From NCBI GenBank assembly GCA_963662175.1, contig OY759215.1, forward strand, positions 28,185,534 to 28,249,533: a stretch of DNA of 64,000 bases, written 5' to 3'. The notes beneath the pieces were generated by a model that saw only the letters and a list, made by a program, of their open reading frames with translations, had not been told where the DNA came from and did no database searches. The position numbers were made by a program, and so were the translations under genes. Below are positions 1 to 12,300 of this stretch, one piece after another. The stretch's first letter is position 1; each line of letters begins with the position of its first letter. This stretch comes from Aradus depressus. Lineage: Eukaryota; Arthropoda; Insecta; Hemiptera; Aradidae.

Positions 1-1084
1 ATATTTTGCAAGTAATTCTCTATGTGCCATGATTATTGTAATCCTAGATTTCTTCCATATGTCTTTTTATTTATTTTTTTTATTTTTTTTTTCAGCATAC
101 TCTGGCAATAATGAAGAAAGCTTTGTTAATAATGCAGTTTTTAAAATAAATTATATTTGGACTAAAAAAACAAAAAAAAAACTTTAATTTTAGTGTAATT
201 AATGAGAAAGGATAATTGATACATATAAATAGAAATGGTTATCAAATAGTCACTTTGTTGTATGTAGTATTTTTGTTATAATGTCTTTAAGTTAATTTGT
301 GTAAATATAACTTTTTTTTCATTTAATACGTCCAATAAAATTACCCATATATTATATTTTTATTTATTATTATTATTTCCTTTAATATTGTCTTGGACGA
401 GCCGGGCTCCCCTGGATGATCTTCAAACTGAACATAGATTCTATATAATCGTTAATCACCACTTCAAGGTCCGCTTAGGTTCGGAGTTCTCGGAACTCAT
501 GTCCATTTGGGCCGGTGTCCAAGCCAAGGCTTATCCTTAGTGCTATTCTTCATAAAACATTTCTAGCCATTTGGAATTCCTTCATAACCTACCCAGAAGC
601 TCCTGTGAACTCAATGTAGTCTCTCCTTCTCCAGGAACATCCCAATGAAATAGAGAAATTATGTAATCTATGGCGGATGATGATAGAAGAACAAAAATGT
701 GAACAGGTTACATTCACTCTTTGCCATCCTGCTCTCCTGTCATCATTAATGATGTTCTAATACATGTTTGCGATCATTGTCGAATGTAACATGGATTTGA
801 ATTGGATAATTCTAGAGAAATGCTCTTTTATTTCAATAATTTACTTTCCCATAGTTATTATTTTTCATAATTATCATATAGAATTAAAACGTAAGTATAT
901 CTTTTAAAGTGATGTTAGCACAGTAAACAGCAAACATATTCGACAGCACGGCCATTCGCTGCATCCGTTGAGTCTGGACAACGGAGTAGTAAGACTTGAC
1001 CGCCAACCATACCATCCATCGCCGGCATTATCTTCAGTCCAAATACATGTTTGCGATCATTCCCGATATAGTGGAAACACTAGT
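1..1084. other. Intergenic, nothing recognised
   Basis: AT-rich with a GC-richer part at 395-640 and 920-1030. The stretch atacatgtttgcgatcatt occurs twice (763 and 1043). No gene or named element seen. Confidence 0.5.
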
Positions 1085-1245
1085 AAAAGCGAAGATCTTG
1101 TTTAACGTTTATATTGAATAATTCCACAAAAATGTTTACATATAAAGAACTGGTTTCGGCATTTTTGCCGGTACATTATATGTATATACAATATTTCTGT
1201 GATTTTAGACAGTAAACAAGATTTTTGCTTGTATTTGTTTTTAAA
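1085..1245 (-). repeat. Fold-back family copy
   Basis: gatcttgtttaacgtttata, tccacaaaaatgtttacata, aactggtttcggcat, then an inverse half ending aaacaagatttttgcttg. Same family as 31640-31810. Confidence 0.5.
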
Positions 1246-1856
1246 TTCCTATTTTAATATAAAATATCCAGCTTATGTAAACGTTAAAATACAAATTGAA
1301 GTATTTGAATAAGTGTTCCAAGGGCTATAATGAAGATTCATTGGGGCATGAGTTAGAAACAGCTTAAAGCCAAAATTACAAACTGGGAGGTGGCTGCGGG
1401 ACTGACAACATACACTACTAGTTGAAGGTTTAAAGTATCTTGGAGAGATGCTATAAATATAAGTCGCTATAAGCTTCACATTATTACAGAGAACGATCCT
1501 CACCGAAGAGGAAAAACTCTAGCAAGTAGCGAGAAACATAGCCTGATCTTTAACTTTACTCGCTAGAGTTCTGCAGCAGGCAAGTACACTAACTCAAGTT
1601 TTATGGCAGTGAATAAATTCCTCGCGAGTAGCTAGCAATTGAGCTTGTAACTCGCTGCTCGCTCTTGTTACCGATTATTTCTATATTTCTTCTTATATTT
1701 ATTTTCATCATTGTGACTAAAACCTTGCTATGTGTAAAGGAGAACATTTCACACTACGTAAATTAGTTAAAACAATTTAGACGTAATAAGCGCACTTCAT
1801 TCTCACTCACACATGCACCTATATTATTGGTGTAGTTAAATCAGGTTAGGTTTTAT

Positions 1857-2187
1857 GACTCATGCCCGGGCTTTAACTACGAGGTCATATCGCCTACTAC
1901 CAAAGCGCTCTTTCGTCACTCTGGTGGACATAAGCCCGACTCTACTGTGGGAGTCCTAAATTTTGCCTACCCTAAGTTTTTATTCACCTAGGGCAGGGGT
2001 CTTTAACGAGTAACTCCTGACATCGTACAGGCTCGGGACCACCGTTTAGCGTCCCATCTGAAGGACGGCGTGCTTAAGTTTATTTTACCTCCCAGAGAAA
2101 ATAAACTAAGGGCCTCGGTCGGGTTTCGAACCCACAATCTTGAGCTCAGAAGACAAGCACGCATACCACTGAGCTACCGGCGCCCTC
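1857..2187 (-). repeat. SINE-1, nearly full length
   Basis: Minus-strand copy. The head (ending cgccctc at 2187) carries tRNA promoter boxes: gagctaccggcgcc at the A-box side and gtttcgaaccc at the B-box side. The body has the conserved aggacggcgtgct, gctcgggacca and cactctggtggac blocks and the tail catgcccgggctttaact. It is the fullest example of the family in the window (about 330 bp). Confidence 0.85.
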
Positions 2188-2791
2188 ATATACTCCCGCA
2201 CACTGCCATATACCACTCTACAACTAGTGGAGAGGGGAGGAGGCATGGGGAGACCAGCGCTGACCCTCCCATCACACTGCCCAAACATCCACTGTCCCAC
2301 AGTGGAGGAAGACCAGGAGGCGGGGAGTCGAAAGGACAGAGAGGCGTGAGGGGAGAATCCGGTCATCACAAGCACTCCCTTAAAAAAATGGTGTGTGAAA
2401 AAAATAATAAAATGAATAAACTAATAAAACAAAAAAATTAAAAATATATAAAATACAAATTAAAGTAGATTGCGAGGCCAAAGTCCCCTCAGCCTTCTTG
2501 GAGGATTGTGTGGATGGGATTGAGATGATAAGCATTTGGCAAAAGGATCATTGTAGAAGAAGAGATTCGTGTGGAACTTGGAAAAACGAAGTCCTGGACA
2601 AAAGGAACTTTGAGGTCGTTATGGAGTACACTCCACCTTACAAGGTTGGAAACAAAAAAAAGTGAATCTATTATCATCTATCTAAAATCAGTATAACACT
2701 GCAGTGCACTGCTACCATGACAACTATATTGATACGAAACAAAAGTGCATTATGTATATTTTAAACACTAGTTTTCTGCATGCTAGAGTTA

Positions 2792-3047
2792 ATTAGTTAT
2801 TGTAGTTCATGCCCGGGCTTTAGCTATTAGGTCACATCAACCAAAGTCGTCGTAAACCAAGTCCTAAATTGTGCCTACTTAGGGTAGGGAGGGGTCTTAA
2901 CGAGTACCTGATATCGCACAGGCTCGGGAACACCGCTTAACGTTCCATCCGAAGGACGGCGTGCTCAAGGTTTTTTCACCTTCCAGAAAAAAAACTTAGC
3001 CGGGTCTCGAACCCGTGATCTTGAGCTCAGTAGGCTACCGATGCCCT
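2792..3047 (-). repeat. SINE-1 copy, internally deleted
   Basis: Tail catgcccgggctttagct, body aggacggcgtgctcaagg, head ctaccgatgccctc. About 75 bp of the middle (gagcgctctggtg region) is missing. Confidence 0.8.
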
Positions 3048-3359
3048 CTCTGCATGGGAGGTGTGATTCAATTTGCTGGTTGCAGTTGTCAACAGTTTAT
3101 AACATGAATCTAAAATCGAATTAACTGGATGATATTGGCAAGTCAACGTTTGAATCTTCTTGCCCTCAGTACTTTTAGTTGTACGTGAAATTACTTGATG
3201 TTACTTGAGTGTGGGGTTGTCTTAAGATTGCTTTAAAGCCTGTTCTATCTAGGCGAACGACCAATGTGATCCCCCCCTCCCGCCACCATAATAACCGACA
3301 CATTTAGAATACAATATAGTAGTAGGTTTATATACCGATGTCATTACAGAATTATTTAC

Positions 3360-4480
3360 ATTGATTCATTTTTTTACTTCCTTACACATATAGTATAAAA
3401 AGCCGAGATCGAGTTTTCAACGGATTTCCACGTTTCAATGCCTTTTGAATACGTTTTGACCATTTTCACGATTGTGCGTGTGTTGTGTGTATGCAATGGA
3501 AAGTTGCGAGTGCTCTAACGCAGAAACGATTGTAGCTATGAACTTGAAATATGAAAGGAAAAAGGCTTTTTCCTTTTTTTTTTTGTTTTACAAATAGATA
3601 TTCATAAATGTTCAAACAATATTTACAACAAGCAAATGTGCTAAGAGAGAGATAATAGCCTTGTTAAGAGGGGAGAAACCCCCAGTGGTGACACCTCCCT
3701 GCACTGTCACTGCAGCTGGTAAGGAAGTCAAGGCCATTGGCGCTTAAGCCGTCGTTGGGGAAGTGTGGCAGAATGGAGGGCACGGATTACGGGATTATTA
3801 TAGAAAAAAACCGACGTTTAGTTCAGTGATGAAGAGTTTTGTTGGAGACGTGATAAGGAGCATTGGCTATTGTACGAAGGATTTTACATAGGTTTGATTA
3901 CAGCATTGTATATGAGACGTTTTTTCTTCGAAATTAACAGATTTGTGGTCTAGTAATCTTAGTAACAGTTCATAATGTCTATTAATTTCTTGACTTTTTA
4001 GTCTCGTATGAGGATTCCAAGTTAGTCTAGTATGAGGCTTAAATAGCGGACTTCATTTTTTAATGAGATGGAATTGTTAAGGTACACTGAAGGACAGGTT
4101 AACTTAGATCTGATTAGATTTTGATCGAAATCCAGATATATCTCTTTATTTCGAGGCCTAAGTACATTTTACAAGATACCGCCTATATTTATGACCTTAT
4201 TAAAAATGTCTACAAGTAAAAGTTGTAGAAAAAACTAAGACACACTTTATATAAAATAGGATTTTTCGCTGGTCGCCCGGTTTGCGAGCTACATCCTGAA
4301 AACCGTCTTAAAACGAAATCTCTATACCCATTTTTACAAGTTTGCTTGATTTACGCTACAACGGTTAGTCATATCGAAAAATTGCTCGTCAAAAAAAATG
4401 TTAATTTCCATCAGTATGTCCTGAAATGTGAAATATGGTCAGAACGACCAACGTTATACCGTCCGAAAACGGAATTGCAG
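3360..4480 (+). repeat. Dispersed repeat family B, split copy
   Basis: gagttttcaacggatttcca, gaatacgttttgaccatttt, atggaaagttgcgagtgctc and, after a LINE fragment, cttagatctgattagatttt and taagtacattttacaagata. Same order at 35080-35460. Non-coding as far as visible. Confidence 0.65.
3572..3790 (-). mobile_element. LINE 3' end fragment inserted in a family-B repeat
   Basis: A T run at about 3567-3584 marks a poly(A) tail on the minus strand. The following GC-richer part (ggggagaaacccccagtggt and onward) looks like a LINE 3' UTR. It separates two halves of a family-B repeat: similarity to 35080-35400 stops at about 3570 and resumes near 4090. The inner boundary is not clear, so the end coordinate is approximate. 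Confidence 0.45.
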
Positions 4481-5137
4481 GAATTGAATAATGGAGTGGA
4501 AACTCCATTATGTTCGAGGGGTGTCCAAAGAAAGCCTACACAAAAGTATTTTTAATGGCAAGTCCTTATGCTCTCCAAAAAGACAGCCTATAGGATGCCA
4601 CCCATGCCCTAATTCAAGGAGGGTTCACTCAGTATTCCTGGATGGGTGTTGGGGGGGCAGAAAGACCCTAGACAAAATGGGACCGTCATCCTTTGATAAA
4701 TACATGACCAGGTTTAGACTAAGAGATAGCTAGAGGAGATGTACAAACCAAAAGCTCTTCTACTAGGACAGCAACGTAGTCCAAATGGCGAGATACAGAG
4801 CATCTGGCCAGGATGTATGGTGCGGCGTGTGGAGGTCGGAGCTGCGTTGAGCTTTATACTGGAGGCCAGCACCCACTCATGTCAAGCTTTGCAGGTGGCA
4901 GGAAAGCCATTTCTGCAGTTTCTCAAGCTCCAAATGCTCTACATTGTTATTGATTTTCGAATATATAATTTGCAAAATCTGCCCTGTATACATGACGAGG
5001 TTATTCCCTGAGATTCCACGGATTAAGATTCAATATAATGCCTTAAGATTCAATAACACTATTTCGGTTCAACATTTAATAAAACATAATATTTAACTGT
5101 TTTGCCACTTATAATAACCATTACTGTTATTTTTGTG
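4480..5137. other. Unclassified GC-richer stretch
   Basis: Short frames (4491-4733, 4739-5011 on +) without recognisable motifs. The ggggtgtccaaagaaagcct start suggests an old transposon piece, not shown. Confidence 0.3.
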
Positions 5138-5335
5138 ATTCATATCCGGACTTTAAAGTCTACCTTAATCGCCTGCTACCAGTCCGTTCTTCGTCGCTCT
5201 GATGGACAAGAGCTCGAATACTAAATTTTGCCTACTTAAGTTTAGTTATGGGTCTTTAAAGTACCTACCTGACCATTGATTAAAGGACGACTTGCTGAAG
5301 GGTTTTTTTATGATTAAAAAACCTCAGGGCCTCGC
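5138..5335 (-). repeat. SINE-1 copy, diverged
   Basis: atatccggactttaaagtct, tcgtcgctctgatggaca, aaaacctcagggcctcg; head missing. Confidence 0.65.
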
Positions 5336-6241
5336 CAATAACAATTACTTAAAAGTCATGTTACTTATCTGTTTTGGTGCAGCTTAATGGCGTGGTTAAT
5401 AGCGCCTACTTTTTTTTTTTCTCTTACTCTCTCTTCTTCCCAAATTCTTCTCCTTTTTCTCACATTCATTCGAACATGAATTCTGAAATTTAAAAGGGAG
5501 TGGGAAACAACAGCGAACGCATTTGTTAAGATCTGCGAGCCGTTCGACACAAAATGCTGGTGTCCCGGCGTCAATTTTTCCTGCCTCACTTTTTATGAAT
5601 ATTTGTTGTTTTATGTAAAACGAACACTTAATAAACAGTGGCATATCCAAATAGCCCCTAATTTATTAATAGGTTGGTTAATTCAATCAAATCATCAATT
5701 AAAAAAAAAGTTTGCAAAATCATTAACGATAATTTTTTTTGTCTATATATTTTGCAAAAATAAGACTTAACATTTTCATTGGTTAATTTGAATATACTAG
5801 TAGGCTTGAAAATTCTAAAATAATATGAAGCATTTAAATTCTGAAAGCAATCGTTCTTCGATATTATTTTCATAAACTTTGAGATAAATAAACTCAACCG
5901 TTGTGACCTTGATGATATATTATTAGTTTTTATAATTGGCTCATTTTTTTTTCTTCCTTTTCTTAAAATTAAATATCAACACTTTTTTTGTTTGTTTAGA
6001 AGATTATAAAGCTAATTCTATCCAGTCACTAGTGGAGAGGTGTGGAGTAGGGAGGTTGTAATTTTTATTGACAGATTCTGTTCTGTATTTCGGTGCCGCA
6101 CAATTTTCGACCCGCTTGTTATGCAAGACAAGAGAATAATACTGTGAATTCATATTATTTTACTTCAGAATTTTGTAAAGAATGGAATTGAGTGTTCCAA
6201 ATACATATTGTTAATTGAAACTTCGTTTTTAATAGCAAACA
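5336..6241. other. 5' flank of PIP4K2
   Basis: AT-rich. Presumed promoter and 5' UTR lie in the last few hundred bases; no clear TATA box or initiator could be fixed. Some GC enrichment at 6085-6125. Confidence 0.4.
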
Positions 6242-6370
6242 ATGAGTGTTGTGCAAGGCGGATTAAGTAAATTAAAGAAAAAACACTTTCGAGTTAAACA
6301 TCAGAAAGTTAAATTGTTTCGTGCTAATGAACCAATTTTGTCGGTTTTTATGTGGGGAGTAAATCATACA
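6242..6370 (+). CDS. PIP4K2: PIP4K2 exon 1 (residues 1-43)
   Basis: Starts at the ATG at 6242 in the context caaacaATGag and ends in ...GVNHT before a gtaaga donor, phase 0. The lysine-rich start followed by [11 protein letters not shown] and SVFMWGVNH matches the beginning of animal PIP4K2 proteins, so this start is preferred. An acceptor-like tttttaatag lies just upstream (ends near 6235), so a 5' non-coding exon further upstream is possible. Confidence 0.94.
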
Positions 6371-9300
6371 GTAAGATATATTGTTAATTTGTCTATTTAC
6401 GCAATTGTTGAAAGAAAGTAAAGTTATTTGTTCACTTCTGTTATCATTATTCTTTTTATTGTATTTCTATAGATTAATGAATTGAGTCATGTTACGATTC
6501 CTGTTATGTTATTGCCCGATGACTTCAGGGCTTACTCAAAACTCAAAGTTGACAACCATCTTTTCAACAAGTAAGAAATTATTTCATTGTTTTTTTTTTG
6601 ACGTTATCAATTACATATAAAACATTAAATGGGAATTATGTTTTAAGGGAAAATATGCCCAGCCATTTCAAAATAAAAGAATACTGTCCTTTAGTATTTA
6701 GAAATTTGAGGGAGAGATTTGGAATTGATGATCTTGATTATAAAGAGTCTATGACCAGGTGAGTTATTTTTCCTGTTTTTTCATTGAATTATCAATATTC
6801 TATGTCGTTTGTAATTATAGTTTGATGTACATTTTGTCTGTATATATTTATCCTTCAATAAAATGTTGTCAGCATAAATATGTACTTGAAGTTGTAACTG
6901 TACAGGAAAAACTTATGGTTTCATTCATAAATGTATTTAAATTTAGTTGAAACCTTAGTTTTTCAAATAGTTTTGTAATTACTGCTTCATTTGTCATTGC
7001 TTGGAAGTATTTATTTGGCTGTAGAACCTCGATAATTTGGTTCTGTCTTATTAAAATCATGGCAAAGTTGTCTTTCTTTGCTGTTACTTCATTCAGGGCT
7101 TGTACAAATAGTGAGAGCCGGCTGGATAATAGTGTGTTTGTTGTTTAAGGTGAAATACACGAATGCCAACTATTTTGGGCTATTTTGTAGCCTTATTCAT
7201 ATTTCAAAATAGATGAATAGGCACTTGATCATCTCACAAGAAATTTACAAACTTTAGTGCTAAAATATTAATAAAACAAACTATCGAGTGCTGTTAAAGA
7301 TATAATTGATAGTTCAGTCTCGTAGTTCACATTAAAAATAACCATATGGAGCTCCACGATTAGTAGAGAACATTAGAATTTTTATTAATCTCAAAGGCTT
7401 CTGGGTTGAGTTTTCACGGGAAGTGTATTCCAAAGGCCAGCCTTTCGCATGAATATGTCCGAACTGCTTGTTAGTGATGGGTGGATAGTTATGTTTGTTT
7501 TGGCGTTCATGGTGTTTGGTTTAAGAAATATCGTGCAGATAAAAGCTAAAAAGATGAGGCATGTCCAGGAGTAAGTTCTACTAATTTATGTCCCAACACT
7601 TGGAAGTATTCAGGTATCGGATGGTTAAATATTTGGTGCTATTTAAGAGTATACTCTACGTAAAGTATGTCATGTAAAGTTTTCGCGATTTTATTGAATA
7701 ACTACACAGAATAAATATTGGCCCATTGCTGTCAGACGCCTTCAAATCTTCTTAGAGGATAATATAATATATAAAAATAAAGTGTGGACACGCGACAGAG
7801 TCCTCTAGCCTGTCTATATACGAGTATTCGTCTGGATACATGTCTATAGGCAGTCCCTATACATGTCTTTAGACTATAGCTCGACTTTGTATACAAGTGT
7901 GTACAAGGCCTATACAAAAGTATAAGGATGTATTGTAATCGTGCGAAATCTTTGCGAGCGTACTAACGCAATAACAATTCTAGCTATGGACTCGAAATTT
8001 GGAATAAAGAAGTCACATGTGATAACTCAGATCTGATCAGTGTTTGTCCGAAATCGGACGGAAATAGAAACCATTTTACCTCTTTTACCTAGTCATATTA
8101 TGACTTATTACATCCCTTGAAGCCTCCATTGTTGTTTAACACCTCCACCCTCAGTATTTTAGTTGGAAATTGATTTTAGTCAGCAAGTGAATAAAGGTTG
8201 CATATAGCTCCGAGGTCTTATGAAATGAACTAACTCTCTGGAGTTTCATTTGTAGGCCAGAGCGTAGGGCTTGTTCGCATGTTTCCACCAACGTTGTAGG
8301 TTCGATTCCCATTCGTTATTTCATAGATAGAACTCCCACTCTGGGCTATGGATGCTATGTGATATGACCCGGAAATAACCCCAACATGGCTAAATGTGCA
8401 AGTTTATAAGGCCAAAAAAACACTGGAGTTTCATTTATCAAACAAAATATGTTTTATGTTTAAATTTGTCATCCCATTTTTATTATGTTGTATTACAACA
8501 ATTCCCGTATATTCTACATCATAATTATGTTCCTATTCTGTTATGTTTTCTATGTATATGTTTGAAAAAACAAATTTCATACATGACACAACCCTGACTC
8601 GTATTTATGCATTTTTTTAAAACTGCATTATTCCTCCTTGTTTGTCCATGATTTTTTCTTTAATTTTTAAATTTCCTCTGGTTTAGGATAGGTTATATTA
8701 ATCAGGATTATCGTGGTTCTACTCCACTTAAATTTGATGGGCCTTATCTTCCTGAAAATGTCTTTAATTACGATTTATATTTTTAATTAACACTCTTCTT
8801 CATTTTAGGTGCATGTCAAATAAAAAAGTATGACTTCAATCGCCAAGGTTTCAATATATTTTGTATCATCAAGACTTGAAAACATGGGGTTGGTGGGGAG
8901 GGGAGGAGATTCTCACATTAGAATTAAGATCACGTCCCCAATATTCAAACGGTCCAATTGTCTTTTATTATAAAATAATGTAATGTGCTTATTTTTTTTT
9001 TTTGTGCACTTACAGTTTTCCATAGGTACTCTAGATTACTCTTAATAAATACTAAACGGTTTTGTCGCAGAACGAGATTTTCACTGCACAAAAAACGTTG
9101 TTTGTTAATATTTCATCTTTATTTTTTGCCGATAACGCACATCGGTCGCCCGGGTCATTAGCGCGGCTTGATGCACATTGTTACATTCGCTCGACTACCA
9201 TTCTTCCGTTCTCTTCAACTTAGTTTATTCGCTACATCTGTTTCTGCTTCCCTTTCCATTCCTTATTTTTCTGACAGTTTCTTTCTTTTTGTAAAAGTTT

Positions 9301-12300
9301 AAATTTAGCTCAAGAATTGAAAAATAATAATAATATTTATCATATGCAACCCGGCTTTCACATCATTATTGAGTAGAATGTTTTTTTATTGGTCTGGTTA
9401 AATTGAATATTTAATTGGCCATTGTTTTCGAATTTATACTCAACTTTTCGAATAATAATAAAACTTTTACTAAAGTACTAATAATTTGAGCTATTACTAA
9501 AGTACTATTGAGGGCACCGATAGCTCAGAGGTAGTGTGGGAGACAAAAAAAACACAATATTACTTAGAGTGATTAGTGTTGGTTGTAATATGTTCGGTTT
9601 AAATTTATATATTTCTGCAAGCTAGATCTAAAACACGTTCTTCTAGTCATTTGTGTATTGAGAACAATGCCACCTTTATATTATGGGTTTAAGTCAGTGA
9701 TTTGATAGATTTTCACTTGAGGGTGATTGAAAGCAATCAGTGTTGCCCCTTCCCCAATAACACAGTAATTTTTCAATTTCCATTTTGATTTTTTTTTAAG
9801 TTTTGAGGTGCCGTTAGCCTAAAGATAGCGTGCTAGTCTAATAAGATCAAGATCGAAACCCTGCCGAGGTTTTCTATCTGGGAGGTTGTACCATGCCAGG
9901 TACTCGTTAAAGACCCCTTCCCTAAGTGAATAAACCTGGGTAGGCAAACTTTAGGACGAAAACAGAAGAGTCGGGCTCATGTCCACCAGAGCGACGAAAG
10001 ACCTCTGGTAGCAGGCAATATGACATAGTTAAAACCTTGGTATGAGACTGTAACAAAACTTTTTCCCATAGAATACTCATAATTTTAAATCTGATATTTC
10101 TATGAAGCATATTGTCAGGTTCTTGAACATTTCTGCCATTTTAATTGGACCGTATACTGGACACGATATCGAGCCTCTGGTGCAGGTGTTCCTCCACTGG
10201 GAAAATTTTCTAATTTTGTCAATTTTTTTCTTCTTGAATTTCCATTTTTATGCTCTCTGACTGCTAGAGGAGTCAGCTGTTGAAAGTTACTTAGCATAAT
10301 CCTTAGTGGTGATTTAGTAAAAATTGTCGAAGTTATGATTTGGGTTAATTTTCTGAAAATAATAACTGGGGACGTGTTCCTATGTGTTATGTAGATTCTG
10401 ATGATTATGTAAAATATATCGACAAGTTATATAATTTGTCAGAAATTCGATTTCAGCGAAATTTCATATTTTCCGATCCTCTGATTCCAAAATGTGTGTC
10501 TGGAAAAATAAATGTGTCTGGGGACCAGAGTTGGGGTTAAACACAAAAATTTGAATAACTGTGGATGCTTTGAGTGTACCGACTAGAAATTTTAAATTAC
10601 GATTTAAAAGTCCTTGAGTAAGGCATTTATACTTTGATTAACCGACAACTTTTCTTCTTTTTTTGATTGACCCTCGCTACTCCTAGACCTAAAACTTACT
10701 ATTAAACTTATTGTTTTGCTTGCATGATCTGTTATTTGTTATCAATGTAATAGATTAGCAGAAAAGAAGCGGGGGAACAAGTGTAAAATGTGCAGATTAC
10801 TTCAAAGATCGGCCACCGATCCGAGGGGTTTGTCCAATTTGGCCAAACGAAGGTATTAGGTTTGTTTGACCTAACCTACAATGCTTATCAACAGCTCCTT
10901 CGCTCGTTCCCAACTAGTTTTGTCTCTCCCTTTTATGATCCACATTTGTGATATTTTGTATTTGAAGATTGGACAAAAGAAAGATGCTAAGCGCCAACTT
11001 CTTTAAAATATTTAAATAAACGTTTTACTATTACGCTTTTTCATTAGAAAGTGCGCGAAGATATTCGTATTTTATATATATTTTTTACTGTGTTGTTGTG
11101 CATGCCCATCAGTGGGGGTGAGGCCTTCTTTCAAAGCAAGTCATTTTACAGTGTTCTTATTCTCTGTATTACCTACTACAGTTCATGCAATATCAACTCA
11201 TTTGTCAATATTTACAATCATGATACTATGAAAATTGTTGTTGATAAACTCGTATTTTTATTTTGTAAAATAATTTATTTTATAATATTTTTTATTATTG
11301 GTAGTTTTATGAAAAACTATAAAAATTAAGAACAAAATAAAATAGATGTTATATGGTCATTACAGGACTTATTGACACCAATCACGCTTTAACAGATCTA
11401 TCTCCCTCTTTCCCTTTTCAAAATCGTTTCATACTGCCATTACTAGCTGTAAGAAAGTCACTCTCAGAATTACGCTGTATAACGAAATGCCAACTCATTA
11501 CTTTCACATATCTAGTAATGCTAGTATAAAATGATTTTGAGAATCACCCTAACGAGTGGAGTGGGAGTAGCTCGGGGTCCAGTGGGACAATCTGCGGTGA
11601 TCGGGTTGTCTACTAGCCCGTTTTATACTGCTTGCGTCTTTCTACTCCCGCCAACATCCGACAAATCAGCTGAACAACGGGTAGTAGTTTGCCGATCCTT
11701 TCTCGTGAAACAGCGGACATTCTAGGATCGCATTTTCTGCAATCTGGATGCTGCCACACAAACAGTTCGTTCTTCTCGAAGTTAAAGTCGCCATGACCTG
11801 ATAATATTTGGGAAAATTGCCTATGCAATAATTTTTGCAATAGAATAATAAGCAAAAAAAAACATGTTGCTTTATTTTTTATTCTTTAGACTCTTATCAT
11901 CTTTCTTGCGTGTCCTTAATTTATATTTAATACTTCATAACATTTCATTACTATATAACATTGTTTGAACTATTTCTCCTTTGGCTGTCATGGTGATTGC
12001 TTTGTTTTCTGCGTGTTACCTAAAATTATTAGTTACTATAAGTGCGAGACCAAACTCCGAATGAATTCTCGCATTCAATTATATTATTCAAACAATTATG
12101 ATATTTTTTTTCTTGCAAGTTTGATTAATGTGAAAATAATTTATAGATCGCAACCAGTGGTTATGGACAACGCAGGGAAGTCAGGGGCCAAGTTCTACCA
12201 CTCCTATGACCGGCTGTTTGTCATCAAGACGTTGACTAGTGAAGAGGTAGAAAGGATGCACTCTTTTCTGAAACATTACCATCCAGTAAGTTGTATGTAT

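Larger units (their letters stand above)
6759..12146 (+). other. PIP4K2 intron 3 (5.4 kb)
   Basis: The largest intron of the gene. It holds a family-B repeat copy (7925-8120), a second-family SINE copy (8229-8400), two SINE-1 pieces (9509-9541 and 9806-10050) and a stretch shared with 35455-35640 (11370-11620). No credible exon or second gene was seen in it on either strand. Confidence 0.85.

Noticed and set aside
2070..2441. A 123-codon plus-strand ORF
   Set aside because: It is the translated SINE-1 copy and its flank; the repeat explains it fully.
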